Shown here in pieces: positions 23,940-34,600 of a stretch of 64,000 nt of DNA. The first letter of the stretch is position 1; each line of letters starts with the position of its first letter. Made by a program: the position numbers and the translations under genes. The DNA comes from Seonamhaeicola sediminis (GTDB lineage: Bacteria; Bacteroidota; Bacteroidia; Flavobacteriales; Flavobacteriaceae), in assembly GCF_004358095.2 (NCBI RefSeq), contig NZ_SMZJ02000004.1, positions 570,030 through 634,029 on the forward strand, in the 5' to 3' direction. The notes beneath the pieces were generated by a model that was given only the letters and a program-made list of their open reading frames with translations, made no database searches and was not told where the DNA came from.

Positions 23940-26099
23940 GGCTTCAACCAACTCCAGTTGCTCTATGCTAACGTTGGTTGTAAACATACCGTAGTTAACA
24001 ATGGCTTTGTTTTTTTCAATTTTATCAATGGTGCCTATAGAACGTCCGTCTTCTATTCTTACGCGGTCTCCAATTTTTAAAATAGGTTTGGGTTTGGGGG
24101 GTTGTTGCGCTTTTAGGGCTTTTTCTTCTTTTTTCTTTTTTCTAATCACTTCTACTTTCTTTTCAACCTCTTGTTTAACCTTTGTTTCTTTGGCTTTTTC
24201 AACTTTTTTCTGTTTAGCAGAAACGCGTTTGCGTTTAGAGTTCTCTATTTGAACTAGTTTAAAAAGTTCATTCATTAACTCACGTTTCTGTTTATTATTA
24301 AAGTATTTTTCAGCAAGATCGTTTACTTTTTGGCCTAGGTAGATTAAACGCTGATTGCTATCATATAATTCTTGGTAACTCTCTAGCTTTTTTTGGATTT
24401 TAGCATTGATTTCTTCTAATTTATCAGCTTCTTCACTTTTTTTCTTTTCATTTAGTTTGAGTGATTGTCCTGTTTTTTCTAACCTAGAACGTTCTTTTTG
24501 AAGTTTCGCAATGGTAGCATCAAATCTTACTTTGCTGCGTTCAATTTTCTTTTTAGCTCTATTTATTAAACTATAAGGAATACCATTCTTTTGGGCTACC
24601 TCAAAAGTAAAACTACTTCCTGCTTGTCCCACAACCAATTTAAACATGGGTTCCAAGTTCCGTTCGTTAAATAACATATTGGCATTCGTCATATCAGGCA
24701 ATTCTGTAGCCAATATCTTTAAATTAGAGTAATGCGTAGTAATGATTCCGAAGGCTTCACGATGATAAAATTCTTCTAAAAAAGTTTCGGCCAAGGCGCC
24801 ACCAAGTTCAGGATCACTACCGGTTCCAAATTCATCAATTAAGAATAAGGTATTGCGGTTACACTTTTTTAGAAAATAGTTCATTTGCTTCAACCTATAG
24901 CTATAGGTACTTAAATGGTTTTCAATAGACTGGTTATCACCAATATCACTTAAAATTCTATCAAAAAAGCATGCTTTACTGCGTTCGTGAACTGGAATAA
25001 GCATACCACTTTGTAACATAACCTGTAACAAACCAATAGTTTTAAGCGTAATACTTTTTCCACCTGCATTGGGCCCAGAAATAACTATAATCCTACTATC
25101 TTGTTTCAACTCTATAGTTTGTGGAAATGTTTTTTCGCGCTTTTGTACATTGGTTAAATAGAGTAGCGGATGGTAGGCATCGCGAAAAAACATCGTGCGT
25201 TCTTGAGTTATTTCAGGAAGTATAGCGTCCATTGAACGCGCGTATTTAGCTTTAGCAGAAATAACGTCTATGGCAGTCAAAAAATCTTGTGAGTCTTTTA
25301 AAAGAGTTTTAAACGGACGGATATCATTGGTGACCTCTTTTAAAATCCTGATAATTTCTTCTTTCTCCTCATATTCTAAATTGCTGAGTTCTCTACTGTG
25401 TTGTAAGGTGGTCTCTGGTTCAATATAAACAATACTACCCGTTTTGCTACTGCCCATTATAGAACCTCGAACTTTCTTTCTATACATGGCCTTAACAGCA
25501 AGTACACGCCTGTTTTCTACAACAGTTTCTCTAATATCATCTAAAAAATCCTGGTTGTGATACATGTTTAAAGCTGTAGCAAAACTTTGATTTATTTTTC
25601 CTTTTACCAGATTAATGGATTGTCTAAGTTGATATAGTAAATCTGAGGCATTGTTTTTTATATCTCCAAATCTATCAATAATGGTATCAATTTTTTGTAT
25701 GATCTCATTGGTCACTTCAATATTTGAGGCAAACGTATTTAGTTGTGGATAGTATTCCTTAAACTTCTCTAAAAAACGAACAATCTCGTTGGTTGTGGAT
25801 GATATTGAAACTATTTTTTTTAAACTGTAAACCTCTAAGTATGTGTTTTCTATAGCTATTAACTTTAATTCTTTGTTTATGATTTCAAAACGATGACCGG
25901 GTATGTGATTATCATTCTCAAATGATGCTAAATATTCATTAGTTAGTGCAAGAGAATCTAAAATATCCTTTTGATTTTTAAAAGGGGTAATTTGTAAAGC
26001 GCTTTCGTTTCCTAAAGGCGTAATACAATATTCACTTACCTGTTCTAAAACGGTATAAAACTCTAAATCTTCTAATGTTTTATTGTGAATATTAATCAT
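23931..26099 (-). CDS. mutS2: MutS2-type ATPase/DNA-binding protein, without C-terminal Smr domain
   Basis: This MutS2-family protein of about 722 residues has the MutS ATPase core: Walker A GPNAGGKSITLKTIG, DEFGTGSDPELGGAL and TTHYSNLK. A long coiled coil rich in Lys and Glu follows. MutS2 acts on branched DNA or stalled ribosomes, depending on species. The C-terminus ends in a small SH3/KOW-like segment (GDRVRIEDGRSIGTIDKIE) and lacks the usual Smr nuclease domain. I start at MINIHNKTLEDLEF because the promoter box at 26120-26151 would place transcription start after the earlier ATG at 26132. Confidence 0.9.
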   Translation of the reverse strand: MINIHNKTLEDLEFYTVLEQVSEYCITPLGNESALQITPFKNQKDILDSLALTNEYLASFENDNHIPGHRFEIINKELKLIAIENTYLEVYSLKKIVSISSTTNEIVRFLEKFKEYYPQLNTFASNIEVTNEIIQKIDTIIDRFGDIKNNASDLLYQLRQSINLVKGKINQSFATALNMYHNQDFLDDIRETVVENRRVLAVKAMYRKKVRGSIMGSSKTGSIVYIEPETTLQHSRELSNLEYEEKEEIIRILKEVTNDIRPFKTLLKDSQDFLTAIDVISAKAKYARSMDAILPEITQERTMFFRDAYHPLLYLTNVQKREKTFPQTIELKQDSRIIVISGPNAGGKSITLKTIGLLQVMLQSGMLIPVHERSKACFFDRILSDIGDNQSIENHLSTYSYRLKQMNYFLKKCNRNTLFLIDEFGTGSDPELGGALAETFLEEFYHREAFGIITTHYSNLKILATELPDMTNANMLFNERNLEPMFKLVVGQAGSSFTFEVAQKNGIPYSLINRAKKKIERSKVRFDATIAKLQKERSRLEKTGQSLKLNEKKKSEEADKLEEINAKIQKKLESYQELYDSNQRLIYLGQKVNDLAEKYFNNKQKRELMNELFKLVQIENSKRKRVSAKQKKVEKAKETKVKQEVEKKVEVIRKKKKEEKALKAQQPPKPKPILKIGDRVRIEDGRSIGTIDKIEKNKAIVNYGMFTTNVSIEQLELVEAKK

Positions 26100-26119
26100 C
26101 CTATTTTTCATAAGGCTAG

Positions 26120-26151
26120 CAAATTTAAACATAATCTGTAGATGTTTGCAA
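26120..26151 (-). promoter_or_regulatory. Candidate promoter of mutS2
   Basis: On the minus strand TTG, 21 bp, then TAAATTTG: a good match to the Bacteroidota TTG-N19-21-TAnnTTTG promoter. The predicted start of transcription leaves a leader of about 15 nt before the ATG of MINIHNK and excludes the longer reading frame. Confidence 0.5.
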
Positions 26152-26289
26152 TGTTAAAGGCTTCTTAATAAATGTTAATTAACATAGCTGCATAATTCTT
26201 TAACAAAATTCTAACGTATATGCATTTGTTAGTGTTTAACTTGTGTAATGAAATACAACATTAATCAAACTACAAACAGTTACGTTCAG

Positions 26290-26323
26290 AGTCCAATCAT
26301 AAATTTTGATTGGGCTTTTTTTT
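26290..26323 (+). terminator. Plus-strand terminator with no annotated plus-strand gene before it
   Basis: The stem AGTCCAATCA / TGATTGGGCT with a seven-base loop is followed by eight T on the plus strand, a textbook intrinsic terminator. The flanking genes, mutS2 and recG, are both on the minus strand. It could end a short unannotated transcript from the 190-bp gap, or serve structurally at the recG end. Confidence 0.6.
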
Positions 26324-28430
26324 AACTAATATAGTTCCAGATGTTTTTGTATTTTGAAAGGGCTTTATAAGTATTTAGAATGCTTTGGTTTTCTGTTTTA
26401 GAAAGGGTTGAATCTGCTTTTAAAACTTTTTTGGTGTAATATCTAGCTTGCTGCAGAACATCTTTGTCTTTTACTATGTCTGCTATCCTAAGATTTAAAA
26501 CACCACTTTGTTGGGTGCCCATAATATCACCAGGGCCCCGAAGTTTTAAATCTGCTTCTGCTATCTCAAAACCATCATTAGTTTTAACCATAGTTTCCAA
26601 ACGAGTTTTACTGTCGTTTGTTAATTTATGACCTGTCATTAAAATACAATAGCTTTGTTCAGCACCCCGTCCCACACGGCCACGTAATTGATGTAATTGT
26701 GATAAACCAAAACGTTCAGCGCTTTCTATTATCATTACAGAAGCATTTGGCACATTAACTCCAACCTCAATAACGGTTGTGGCAACCATGATTTGCGTTT
26801 CGCCTTTAATAAAGCGTTGCATTTCGTAATCTTTATCTGCGGGCTTCATCTTACCATGAACAATGGAGATTTGGTATTCTGGCATAGGAAAGTCTCTTGA
26901 AATACTTTCATAACCGTCCAACAAGTCTTTGTAATCCATGGTTTCACTTTCCTTGATTAGTGGATACACAATATAAATCTGTCTTCCTTTTTTTATTTCA
27001 TCTTTTATAAATCGAAACACATTAAGGCGGTTTTTATCATAACGGTGAACGGTTTTAATCAATTTTCTACCAGGGGGTAATTCATCAATGATGGAGATAT
27101 CTAAATCACCATAGACAGACATGGCTAGCGTGCGTGGTATAGGGGTGGCGGTCATGACTAGAATGTGAGGAGGGCTTTGAGAGCTTTTATGCCACAATTT
27201 ACTTCTTTGAGCAACACCAAACCGATGTTGTTCGTCAATAATGGCAAGTCCTAAATTTTTGAATTTCACCTTATCTTCAAGCAAGGCATGAGTGCCGATG
27301 AGTATCTGTAAATTGCCACTCTCTAAAGATTTGTAAATTTCTTTCCTAATTGAAGCTTTAGTTGATCCTGTTAGTATTTCTATACTGATATTCAGTTTTT
27401 TACACCATTCATATAAACCGTTGTAGTGTTGAACTGACAAAATTTCAGTCGGAGCCATCAAACAAGTCTGAAACCCATTGTCAAGCGCCATTAACATTGA
27501 CATAAACGCTACTATAGTCTTTCCAGAACCTACATCGCCCTGTAAAAGACGATTCATTTGCGCATGACTTCCTAAATCATATCTAATTTCTTTTAAAACA
27601 CGTTTCTGAGCATTGGTTAAATTAAAGGGTAAATGCTCATTAAAAAAGGTGTTAAAATAATTACCAACTGTATCAAACGTATGTCCTTTAATTTTAGATT
27701 TATGAATTAAGTTTTTCAAAATTAATTGCAATTGGATATAAAATAACTCTTCAAATTTCAATCTAAATTGGGCTTTTGAGAGTAGCTCTTGATTTTTAGG
27801 AAAATGAATGTTTAGAAGTGCTTCACTTTTAGATATCAATTTTAATTCTGAAAGTAAAAAAGGTGATAGTGTTTCAGAGAAATTTCCTTTAGTCTCTAAA
27901 AAGAGTTGTTGCACAATTTTACTAACCACACGGTTGCTTATGCCTTTATTTGATAGTTTTTCAGTAGAGGGATAAATAGGTTGGATTCCAGAGCTTAAAC
28001 TTTTTTTATGCTCATCGGTGGTTTCAATATCGGGGTGCGGCATGCTAAATTTGCCATTAAACCAATTGGTTTTTCCAAAAATGACGTAAAGTGTATTGAG
28101 TTTTAAACTTTCCCTAATCCACTTTTGGCCTCTAAACCAAACCAATTCCATAGTTCCTGTGTCATCTTGAAACGTGGCAACCAAGCGTTTACCACGTTTT
28201 TGAGCTACTTCTTTAAAACCAGTTATTTTACCAACTACCTGTATTTCGGCATTACTCTGTTGAATTTGATTGATTTTGTAATAGCGCGTGCGATCTATAT
28301 AACGATTGGGAAATAGATTTAATAAATCTTGGTAGGTATGAATATTTAGCTCTTTCCGAAGTAAATCGGCTCTGTTTGGGCCAACACCTTTTAAGTAGTC
28401 TATGGGCGTTTGTAAAAAAGCGGTATTCAT
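26322..28430 (-). CDS. recG: ATP-dependent DNA helicase RecG
   Basis: RecG remodels stalled replication forks and Holliday junctions. The 702 residues have an N-terminal wedge/OB part (LKGVGPNRADLLRKEL, then TGFKEVAQKRGKRL), Walker A LLQGDVGSGKTIVAF, the helicase box DEQHRFG, motif III VMTATPIPRTLA, and the C-terminal GRVGRG helicase motif followed by the characteristic RecG tail LRGPGDIMGTQQSG. Length and order are normal. It is divergent from the aminopeptidase gene across about 70 bp. Confidence 0.97.
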   Translation of the reverse strand: MNTAFLQTPIDYLKGVGPNRADLLRKELNIHTYQDLLNLFPNRYIDRTRYYKINQIQQSNAEIQVVGKITGFKEVAQKRGKRLVATFQDDTGTMELVWFRGQKWIRESLKLNTLYVIFGKTNWFNGKFSMPHPDIETTDEHKKSLSSGIQPIYPSTEKLSNKGISNRVVSKIVQQLFLETKGNFSETLSPFLLSELKLISKSEALLNIHFPKNQELLSKAQFRLKFEELFYIQLQLILKNLIHKSKIKGHTFDTVGNYFNTFFNEHLPFNLTNAQKRVLKEIRYDLGSHAQMNRLLQGDVGSGKTIVAFMSMLMALDNGFQTCLMAPTEILSVQHYNGLYEWCKKLNISIEILTGSTKASIRKEIYKSLESGNLQILIGTHALLEDKVKFKNLGLAIIDEQHRFGVAQRSKLWHKSSQSPPHILVMTATPIPRTLAMSVYGDLDISIIDELPPGRKLIKTVHRYDKNRLNVFRFIKDEIKKGRQIYIVYPLIKESETMDYKDLLDGYESISRDFPMPEYQISIVHGKMKPADKDYEMQRFIKGETQIMVATTVIEVGVNVPNASVMIIESAERFGLSQLHQLRGRVGRGAEQSYCILMTGHKLTNDSKTRLETMVKTNDGFEIAEADLKLRGPGDIMGTQQSGVLNLRIADIVKDKDVLQQARYYTKKVLKADSTLSKTENQSILNTYKALSKYKNIWNYIS

Positions 28431-28499
28431 GAAACTAAAATAATTCTTTTGAGATAATTACAAATGGCATTTTGGACTAAAGTTTGCTATATTCACCTT

Positions 28500-30524
28500 A
28501 TGAAATTTAGACTATTCATTTTATTGGTTCTTGCAGTTAACTTTTGTTTTCCGCAACAAACGCATTATGTGGATTTTAAAAGGGCTAAAGTCAGTAAATT
28601 AATGGTTGATACTGATAGTAAAGGGATTGGTGGTAATATGGTCTATGAGTTAGAAATTTTAAAAGATATTGACTCTATTTATTTGGACGCTCAAAATATT
28701 GAATTAAAAGAAATTCAACTGTTAGAAGCTAGACCGCACGTACATGTTGAATATGCCAATTTAAAATATTTAAACAACTCAAAACAGATTATAGTTTATA
28801 ATAAATTCAAAAAAGGACAAGTTTTTGAGTTGCATTTGAATTATTCTGCTTTACCAAAAAAAGCGCTTTACTTTATCGATTGGGATTATGAAAACGGTAA
28901 TAAGCAAATTTGGACTCAAGGCCAAGGCAAATACACCAGCAATTGGTTGCCTAGTATTGATGATATGAACGATAAGATAGAGTTTGATTTGTCAATAAGA
29001 TTTGATAAAGATTATGAAGTAATCGCCAATGGCAACTTAACAAATAAACAATTCAACGATTCCACAATCACTTGGCATTACGATATGCAAAAACCTATGT
29101 CTAGTTATTTGGTGGCTTTAGCTATTGGGAAATATGATAAAAAGGTTGAATACTCTAAAAGCGGCATTCCTTTAGAAATGTACTATTACCCAGAGGATTC
29201 ACTAAAACTGGAGCCTACATATCGTTACACCAAACAAATGTTCGATTTTCTGGAAGAAGAAATCGGTGTACCTTATCCATGGCAAAACTATAAAATGGTG
29301 CCTGTTAAGGACTTTTTATATGCTGGAATGGAAAACACTACCTTAAATCTTTATTCCGATAGTTTTGTGGTTGACTCCATTGCTTTTGTTGATAAGAATT
29401 TTGTAAACATTAATGCGCATGAACTAGCGCATCAATGGTTTGGTGATTTGGTTACTGAAGTTTCAGGAACACACCATTGGTTACAAGAAGGTTTTGCAAC
29501 CTATTATGCTTTATTGGCCGAAAAAGATGTCTTTGGAGAAGATTATTACTATTGGAGATTGTATGAATACGCTCAAGAATTGTTAGAGCAAGATAAGGCA
29601 GGACAAAGCACTTCTTTGTTAAATCCAAAATCTAGTAGCACAACCTTTTATAAAAAAGGTGCGTGGGTCTTGCACATGCTAAGAAATAATGTAGGCGATA
29701 AAGCATTTAGAGAGGCGGTTAAAAACTATTTAATAAAACATCAATTTAAAAATGTAGAGACTGATGATTTTATAAGTGAAGTAGAGAAGGCTAGTGGACA
29801 ACATTTGGATGACTTTGTAGCGGTTTGGCTGAAAGATGATAGTTTTAATTATTCTAAATGTTATGATGTGTTAAAAAAAGAATCAAGAGTTATTTCTAAT
29901 TTAGATGCATTAGAAAACGAATTACTTTTTTCATCACATGCACCAGATGTTACAATAAATCGCTTTTATGATATAGCCAAATATTTTGAAATAAAAAGAC
30001 TTATTTTTTCTAAAAATTTGATGAAATTAGTTGAAGGTTATAGTATATATAAAAAAGGTTTCAACTCAAAAGACCTCAAAGTACGTCAAGCCATTGCTCA
30101 AAATTTAACAGACATACCTTTGAACTTGAAAGCTGATTACGAATCCCTCTTAAACGATAAATCCTATATAACTATTGAAGCCGCCTTGTTTAATTTATGG
30201 CGAAATTTTCCAAAGGATAGAGAAAAATACCTTAACCAGACTAAGGGGGTTGTTGGTTTTAGCGATAAAAATGTAGAGATGCTTTGGTTGACTTTAGCTT
30301 TGATAACCGAAGATTATGAGGTAGAAAGTAAGAAACAATATTTTAATGAGTTAGTAGATTATACAGCTTCAAAATATGGGTTTGAAGTCCGTCAAAATGC
30401 TTTTCAATATTTAAATCAAATACAAGCGTGTAATGATATTTGTAAAGAGAATTTAATACAAGCTAGCAATCATCATAATTGGCGGTTTAAAAAGTTTGCG
30501 AAGTCGCTTTTAGAGAGGTTATAA
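28500..30524 (+). CDS. Secreted M1-family zinc aminopeptidase
   Basis: A 674-residue protein beginning with a signal peptide (MKFRLFILLVLAVNFCFP). The M1 catalytic core has the exopeptidase motif YAGMENTTLN and the zinc motif HELAHQWFGDLV, with the third ligand Glu in WLQEGFATYY. A C-terminal helical HEAT-like part follows. It probably trims peptides in the periplasm or outside the cell; substrate preference cannot be told. The frame is open 12 codons further up, but that would hide the signal peptide, so the inner ATG is chosen. Confidence 0.92.
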   Translation: MKFRLFILLVLAVNFCFPQQTHYVDFKRAKVSKLMVDTDSKGIGGNMVYELEILKDIDSIYLDAQNIELKEIQLLEARPHVHVEYANLKYLNNSKQIIVYNKFKKGQVFELHLNYSALPKKALYFIDWDYENGNKQIWTQGQGKYTSNWLPSIDDMNDKIEFDLSIRFDKDYEVIANGNLTNKQFNDSTITWHYDMQKPMSSYLVALAIGKYDKKVEYSKSGIPLEMYYYPEDSLKLEPTYRYTKQMFDFLEEEIGVPYPWQNYKMVPVKDFLYAGMENTTLNLYSDSFVVDSIAFVDKNFVNINAHELAHQWFGDLVTEVSGTHHWLQEGFATYYALLAEKDVFGEDYYYWRLYEYAQELLEQDKAGQSTSLLNPKSSSTTFYKKGAWVLHMLRNNVGDKAFREAVKNYLIKHQFKNVETDDFISEVEKASGQHLDDFVAVWLKDDSFNYSKCYDVLKKESRVISNLDALENELLFSSHAPDVTINRFYDIAKYFEIKRLIFSKNLMKLVEGYSIYKKGFNSKDLKVRQAIAQNLTDIPLNLKADYESLLNDKSYITIEAALFNLWRNFPKDREKYLNQTKGVVGFSDKNVEMLWLTLALITEDYEVESKKQYFNELVDYTASKYGFEVRQNAFQYLNQIQACNDICKENLIQASNHHNWRFKKFAKSLLERL

Positions 30525-30600
30525 AGCCGCAGACTTGTCATTTTCAATTTATTTCTGAATCTACATCACATAGAAAATAATTTTACAAGTCCTTGAAACA

Positions 30601-30643
30601 AGACTTCGACTGCGCTCAGTCTAACAGTACAGGGTGACAAAAG
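30601..30643. repeat. REP-like palindromic intergenic element
   Basis: The gap holds TTCGACTGCGCTCAGTCTAA followed by CAGTACAGGGTGACA, with an inner palindrome GACTGCGCTCAGTC. It is like short GC-richer elements scattered between genes in many Bacteroidota, and is GC-rich relative to its surroundings. Only one full copy lies in this window. Confidence 0.5.
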
Positions 30644-30644
30644 G

Positions 30645-31646
30645 TTATTTCCGTCGTTCGTTATTTGTAGGGCTTCTACATATTAAACAGTCTGCCAAAT
30701 AAGTAATAGATAGTTCGTAAACACCATCAGTTCTACCAATTCCAGATGTGTTAAAATCGTAAGAAAACCCAAAGCGTAAACGTTCAAACTCCAATCCTGC
30801 AAATGCATTTATAGATGTTAATAAATGACTGTTATTGCTGTTTTTAGCAGGGTTTGTAACTGCTGTTGCTCCTAAAAATAGTTTTTCCAATTTTAACATA
30901 GAGGTAAGATCTAACCTATTATATGCGCCTTGCTGCATATAATTGGCAGAAAACATAATGTCATTATAATCATAATAAGGAAACTTGTAACTGGCATGTA
31001 TGGAGTAAAATATATCTAATGGGGTATGGCCATTTTCAACAAAAGAAATATTAGGTGTATTTAAGTGTTTTATAACTGCGCCTAGCCATAAATCTGTATC
31101 ATTATTAGTGTTTTTTTTGTCGAATACGAATCCTGCTGTGAAATCGAAAAAAGTAATGTTTCTATTGGCGTTAAGAGCAAATACATCTGTAGAAACAGGA
31201 TTTATAGTGCCACTATTAATATTTATTTGATCTGATAATAATATATTTCTAAAATTAAACGATTTTGTACCAAACCCAATTTCTAAAGCAGGTCTAAAAT
31301 ACCAATCATTAGATAGTCTTACATGGTAAGCATAGTTTATATTGCCTTGTAAATGGTTGTATTTTGTATTACTTTCATGCTGATTTAGTATGCTAAACCC
31401 CAAACCGCCTACATGTTCTACCCAAGTATTAAAAAAAACGTAATCGGTATTTACGCGCAAATCCAAATTTGGCCATTGGGTTCTGTGAATAAGTCCAAAG
31501 TAGGATGCGTTTTCAAAACCAGAAAACGCAGGATTTAAAGTCTCTGGAACTTGAAAATACTGTGAAAATATTGGGTCTTGAGCAGCTCCTTTAATACTAA
31601 AGAAACAACTAAAGATAGCAATAGAAATATATAATTTTATCTTCAT
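30645..31646 (-). CDS. PorP/SprF-family type IX secretion membrane protein
   Basis: A 333-residue outer-membrane barrel of the PorP/SprF family: signal peptide (MKIKLYISIAIFSCFFSIKG), then AAQDPIFSQYFQVPETLNPAFSG, the family's standard opening, followed by amphipathic strands and a C-terminal strand rich in Tyr. These proteins serve type IX cargo with a type B sorting tail, as SprF serves SprB in gliding. The start codon lies 5 bp after the stop of the giant adhesin gene, so the two are one operon and almost certainly partners. Confidence 0.93.
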   Translation of the reverse strand: MKIKLYISIAIFSCFFSIKGAAQDPIFSQYFQVPETLNPAFSGFENASYFGLIHRTQWPNLDLRVNTDYVFFNTWVEHVGGLGFSILNQHESNTKYNHLQGNINYAYHVRLSNDWYFRPALEIGFGTKSFNFRNILLSDQININSGTINPVSTDVFALNANRNITFFDFTAGFVFDKKNTNNDTDLWLGAVIKHLNTPNISFVENGHTPLDIFYSIHASYKFPYYDYNDIMFSANYMQQGAYNRLDLTSMLKLEKLFLGATAVTNPAKNSNNSHLLTSINAFAGLEFERLRFGFSYDFNTSGIGRTDGVYELSITYLADCLICRSPTNNERRK

Positions 31647-31651
31647 TAGTT

Positions 31652-34600
31652 TTATTTAATTAATACAAAAGCGCCTTTAGATGTAATGGTTTCACCGTAA
31701 AAGGTATCTCCCGAAAAAGTATAGTAATAGTTGCCGTTCTCTGCATTAGTATCCTTAATTTGCCCATTCCAACCTTTTAAACTGTCTCCTTTTTCAGAAT
31801 GAATTAAACTGCCCCAAGTGTCATAAATGTTAAACTCTAAGTTGTTTAATGCAAGGACAGAAGGCATAAAATTATCGTTAAGAGTATCATCATTTGGAGT
31901 GAATGCATTTGGGATAATAATTTTATAACCCAATTCTACATTAACTATAATTGTTTGTGTGTAAACACAATCAAATGGATAAATTACAGTTTGTGTTACG
32001 GTATAAGTGCCCACAGTGTTGTAGATATGCTTAGGATTCTCTTCTTGTGAAAAAGTGCCATCACCAAAATCCCAAGAAACACTTACATAATCACCATAAG
32101 AGGTGTTTGTAAATTGAATAGGATCTTGAATGGAATAAAATCCGTAGGTATCATACATTTGTGAATTGATATTAAAATTGGCGTCTCCTAATTCAGGAAT
32201 GTCTACATTATAGGAAATGCTTGATGTACAGCCAACGCTGTCAGTAACTTCAAGAAGCACAAGACCACTAATTGATGTTTCCATAACTTCATTATTTGCT
32301 CCGCTAATAGTTCCGCTAGACCACAAAATTTGGTATGGGGGAACACCTCCACTAGGTTGTGCTACAAAAGATTGGTTAACGACTCTGGTTTCGCAATTTA
32401 AATCTGTAACAACATCTACATCAATTTCTATAGGAACGAATCTATTAATAATGAACTCACCAGAGACCTCACACCCATTAGCATCTATAACATTTACGGT
32501 GTAATTCCCTGGTGGGATATTGTTTAAATCTTCGGAAGCAGCTCCATTGGACCAATAATAGCTTAAAGGCAGAGTGCCGCCTGTAACTATCAAATTAATA
32601 TTACCGCTGTTGGCATCATCGCAATCTAAGGCATCTTGTGAATTGCCAGAAAGCATCAATTCAGTAGGTTCTGTGATTTCAAAAGTTTCAATTATTTCAC
32701 AGGGTTGTCCATCGGTTATTGTAACTGTATAAGTGCCTGGACCAATATTGTTGCGTTCTACTCCAGCTGTTGGGTCGTCGTCCCATACCAAGTTTACAGG
32801 ATCAATACCACCTTCGAGGTTTAGAACAATTCTTGCATCATTTGCTCCGAAACAAGATACGTGTTCTACTTGAGGTGTAATTCTAAATAAAGGTGCATCA
32901 TCAATTACAATAGTTGCCTGTTTAACACAATTTGTATTATCGGTTACGGTAATAACATAAGTGCCTGGGGAAAGGTTAGTTTGTGTCATTCCAGATCCAA
33001 AGTTGCTCCAACTAACCGAGTATGGCGCATTGCCTCCAGAAATATTATTTATGGTTATAGAAGCATTGTTGTTTCCATAGCATTCAATTTCTGTTGCTGT
33101 GTAATCGATAATAATTTCATCTGTTTGGTTGAGTATAACTTCTAAGGTGTCTGTACAATTAGATCTATCTGTTACTGTAAGGGTGTAAGTTCCAGCGATT
33201 AATCCTGTTAGATTCTGGTTGGTACTTGTAAAACCATTAGGTCCTGTCCAATTATAATTATAATCAAAAACACCAGAGCTTATTTCAAAAAGGCGTCCAC
33301 CAGTTACCGACACATTAATTTCTCCAGTGGCATCTCCAAAGCAAATAACATCTAATTGGTTTACTAGACTAATATCTAACTCATCAGGTTCTACAATTAA
33401 AAAGTTTTGAATAATGGGAGGGCAATTGTTGGCGTCTGTTACTGTAACCTCATAATCTCCAGATCCAAGGTTTGAGATGTCTTCTGAAGTATTATATGCA
33501 AGTCCGTCTCTTGTCCAGCTATATTGATAAGGAGGTGTACCGCCTGAAATATCGATACCGATAGATCCATCGTTAGCACCAAAACAAGAAATGGTTTCAG
33601 GATCAAAATCAACTGAATTGAATATTAATTCATCTGGTTCTGTAATAGTGAATGCCTGTGTAAAAGGGCAGCCGCCATCATCAATTAGTGTTAACGAATA
33701 ATTTCCAGGAGCTAAATTAAAAATGTCTTCATCTGAACTTGTATAGCCATTAGGACCATTCCAAGTAATTTGGTATGGGGTTCCTGTGGTAAAAGGAACA
33801 CCTCCAGATATTTCAATTTCAATAGATCCATTATTTCCAAGATAACAAGTACTATTTGCTACACTTTGTGTAATACTAATTGAAGGATTAACGGTTATTA
33901 TAACTTCAAAATCTAACCCAGTACAAATACCAGAAACGGGGGTTACGGTATAGGTAACCGTAGCTGGATTTGTAGTTGTGTTGGTTAAAGTTTGACTAAT
34001 AGTTGCTTGAGGAACGGTTTCTTGTGAAGCACCTGTAATAGTACCCGAAGGATTAACTACTGGATTAGTCCATGTGTAAGTGGTGCCTGCAGGGGTATTG
34101 TCGCCCCCTGAATTATCTGGTATAATATTGAATGGGTTTCCGCTACAAATAATATCCGATTTATCACTAATGCCTGGTGTATCATCAACTGTATTTTCGG
34201 AAACTAATGATGTTATTTGAGTACATCCCCCAGACGAAAACGTAATAATAGCATAATAATACACGGTTCCAACGGTTGCAGATGGCGGCGTGTAATTTGG
34301 ATTAGTTGCTCCAGAAATTGCAGTTCCAGAGGTGTTGTCGTTTATAGTATTACTATACCACTGGTATGTTGGGGTGCCTACACCATCACTATATGAAACA
34401 GTTAGTGTGTTAAAAGTATTTCCAAAGCAAATAGTTTCAGAAATAGGCTGGCTGGTAAAGTTTGGAGCTGGATTAACAATAAGTTCAGAAACATTACTTA
34501 TTACACTACAGCCTGGGTCTGGTTGTGTAACCACAATATAATAATAAAATGTACCAACAGTATTTGTTGGTGGTGTAAATGTGCTGTTTGTTGTTCCAGA

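Noticed and set aside
26248-26325. 25-codon plus-strand frame running into a terminator
   Set aside because: Too short, and it overlaps the terminator stem and the recG stop. Kept only as part of the small-RNA finding, not as a gene.
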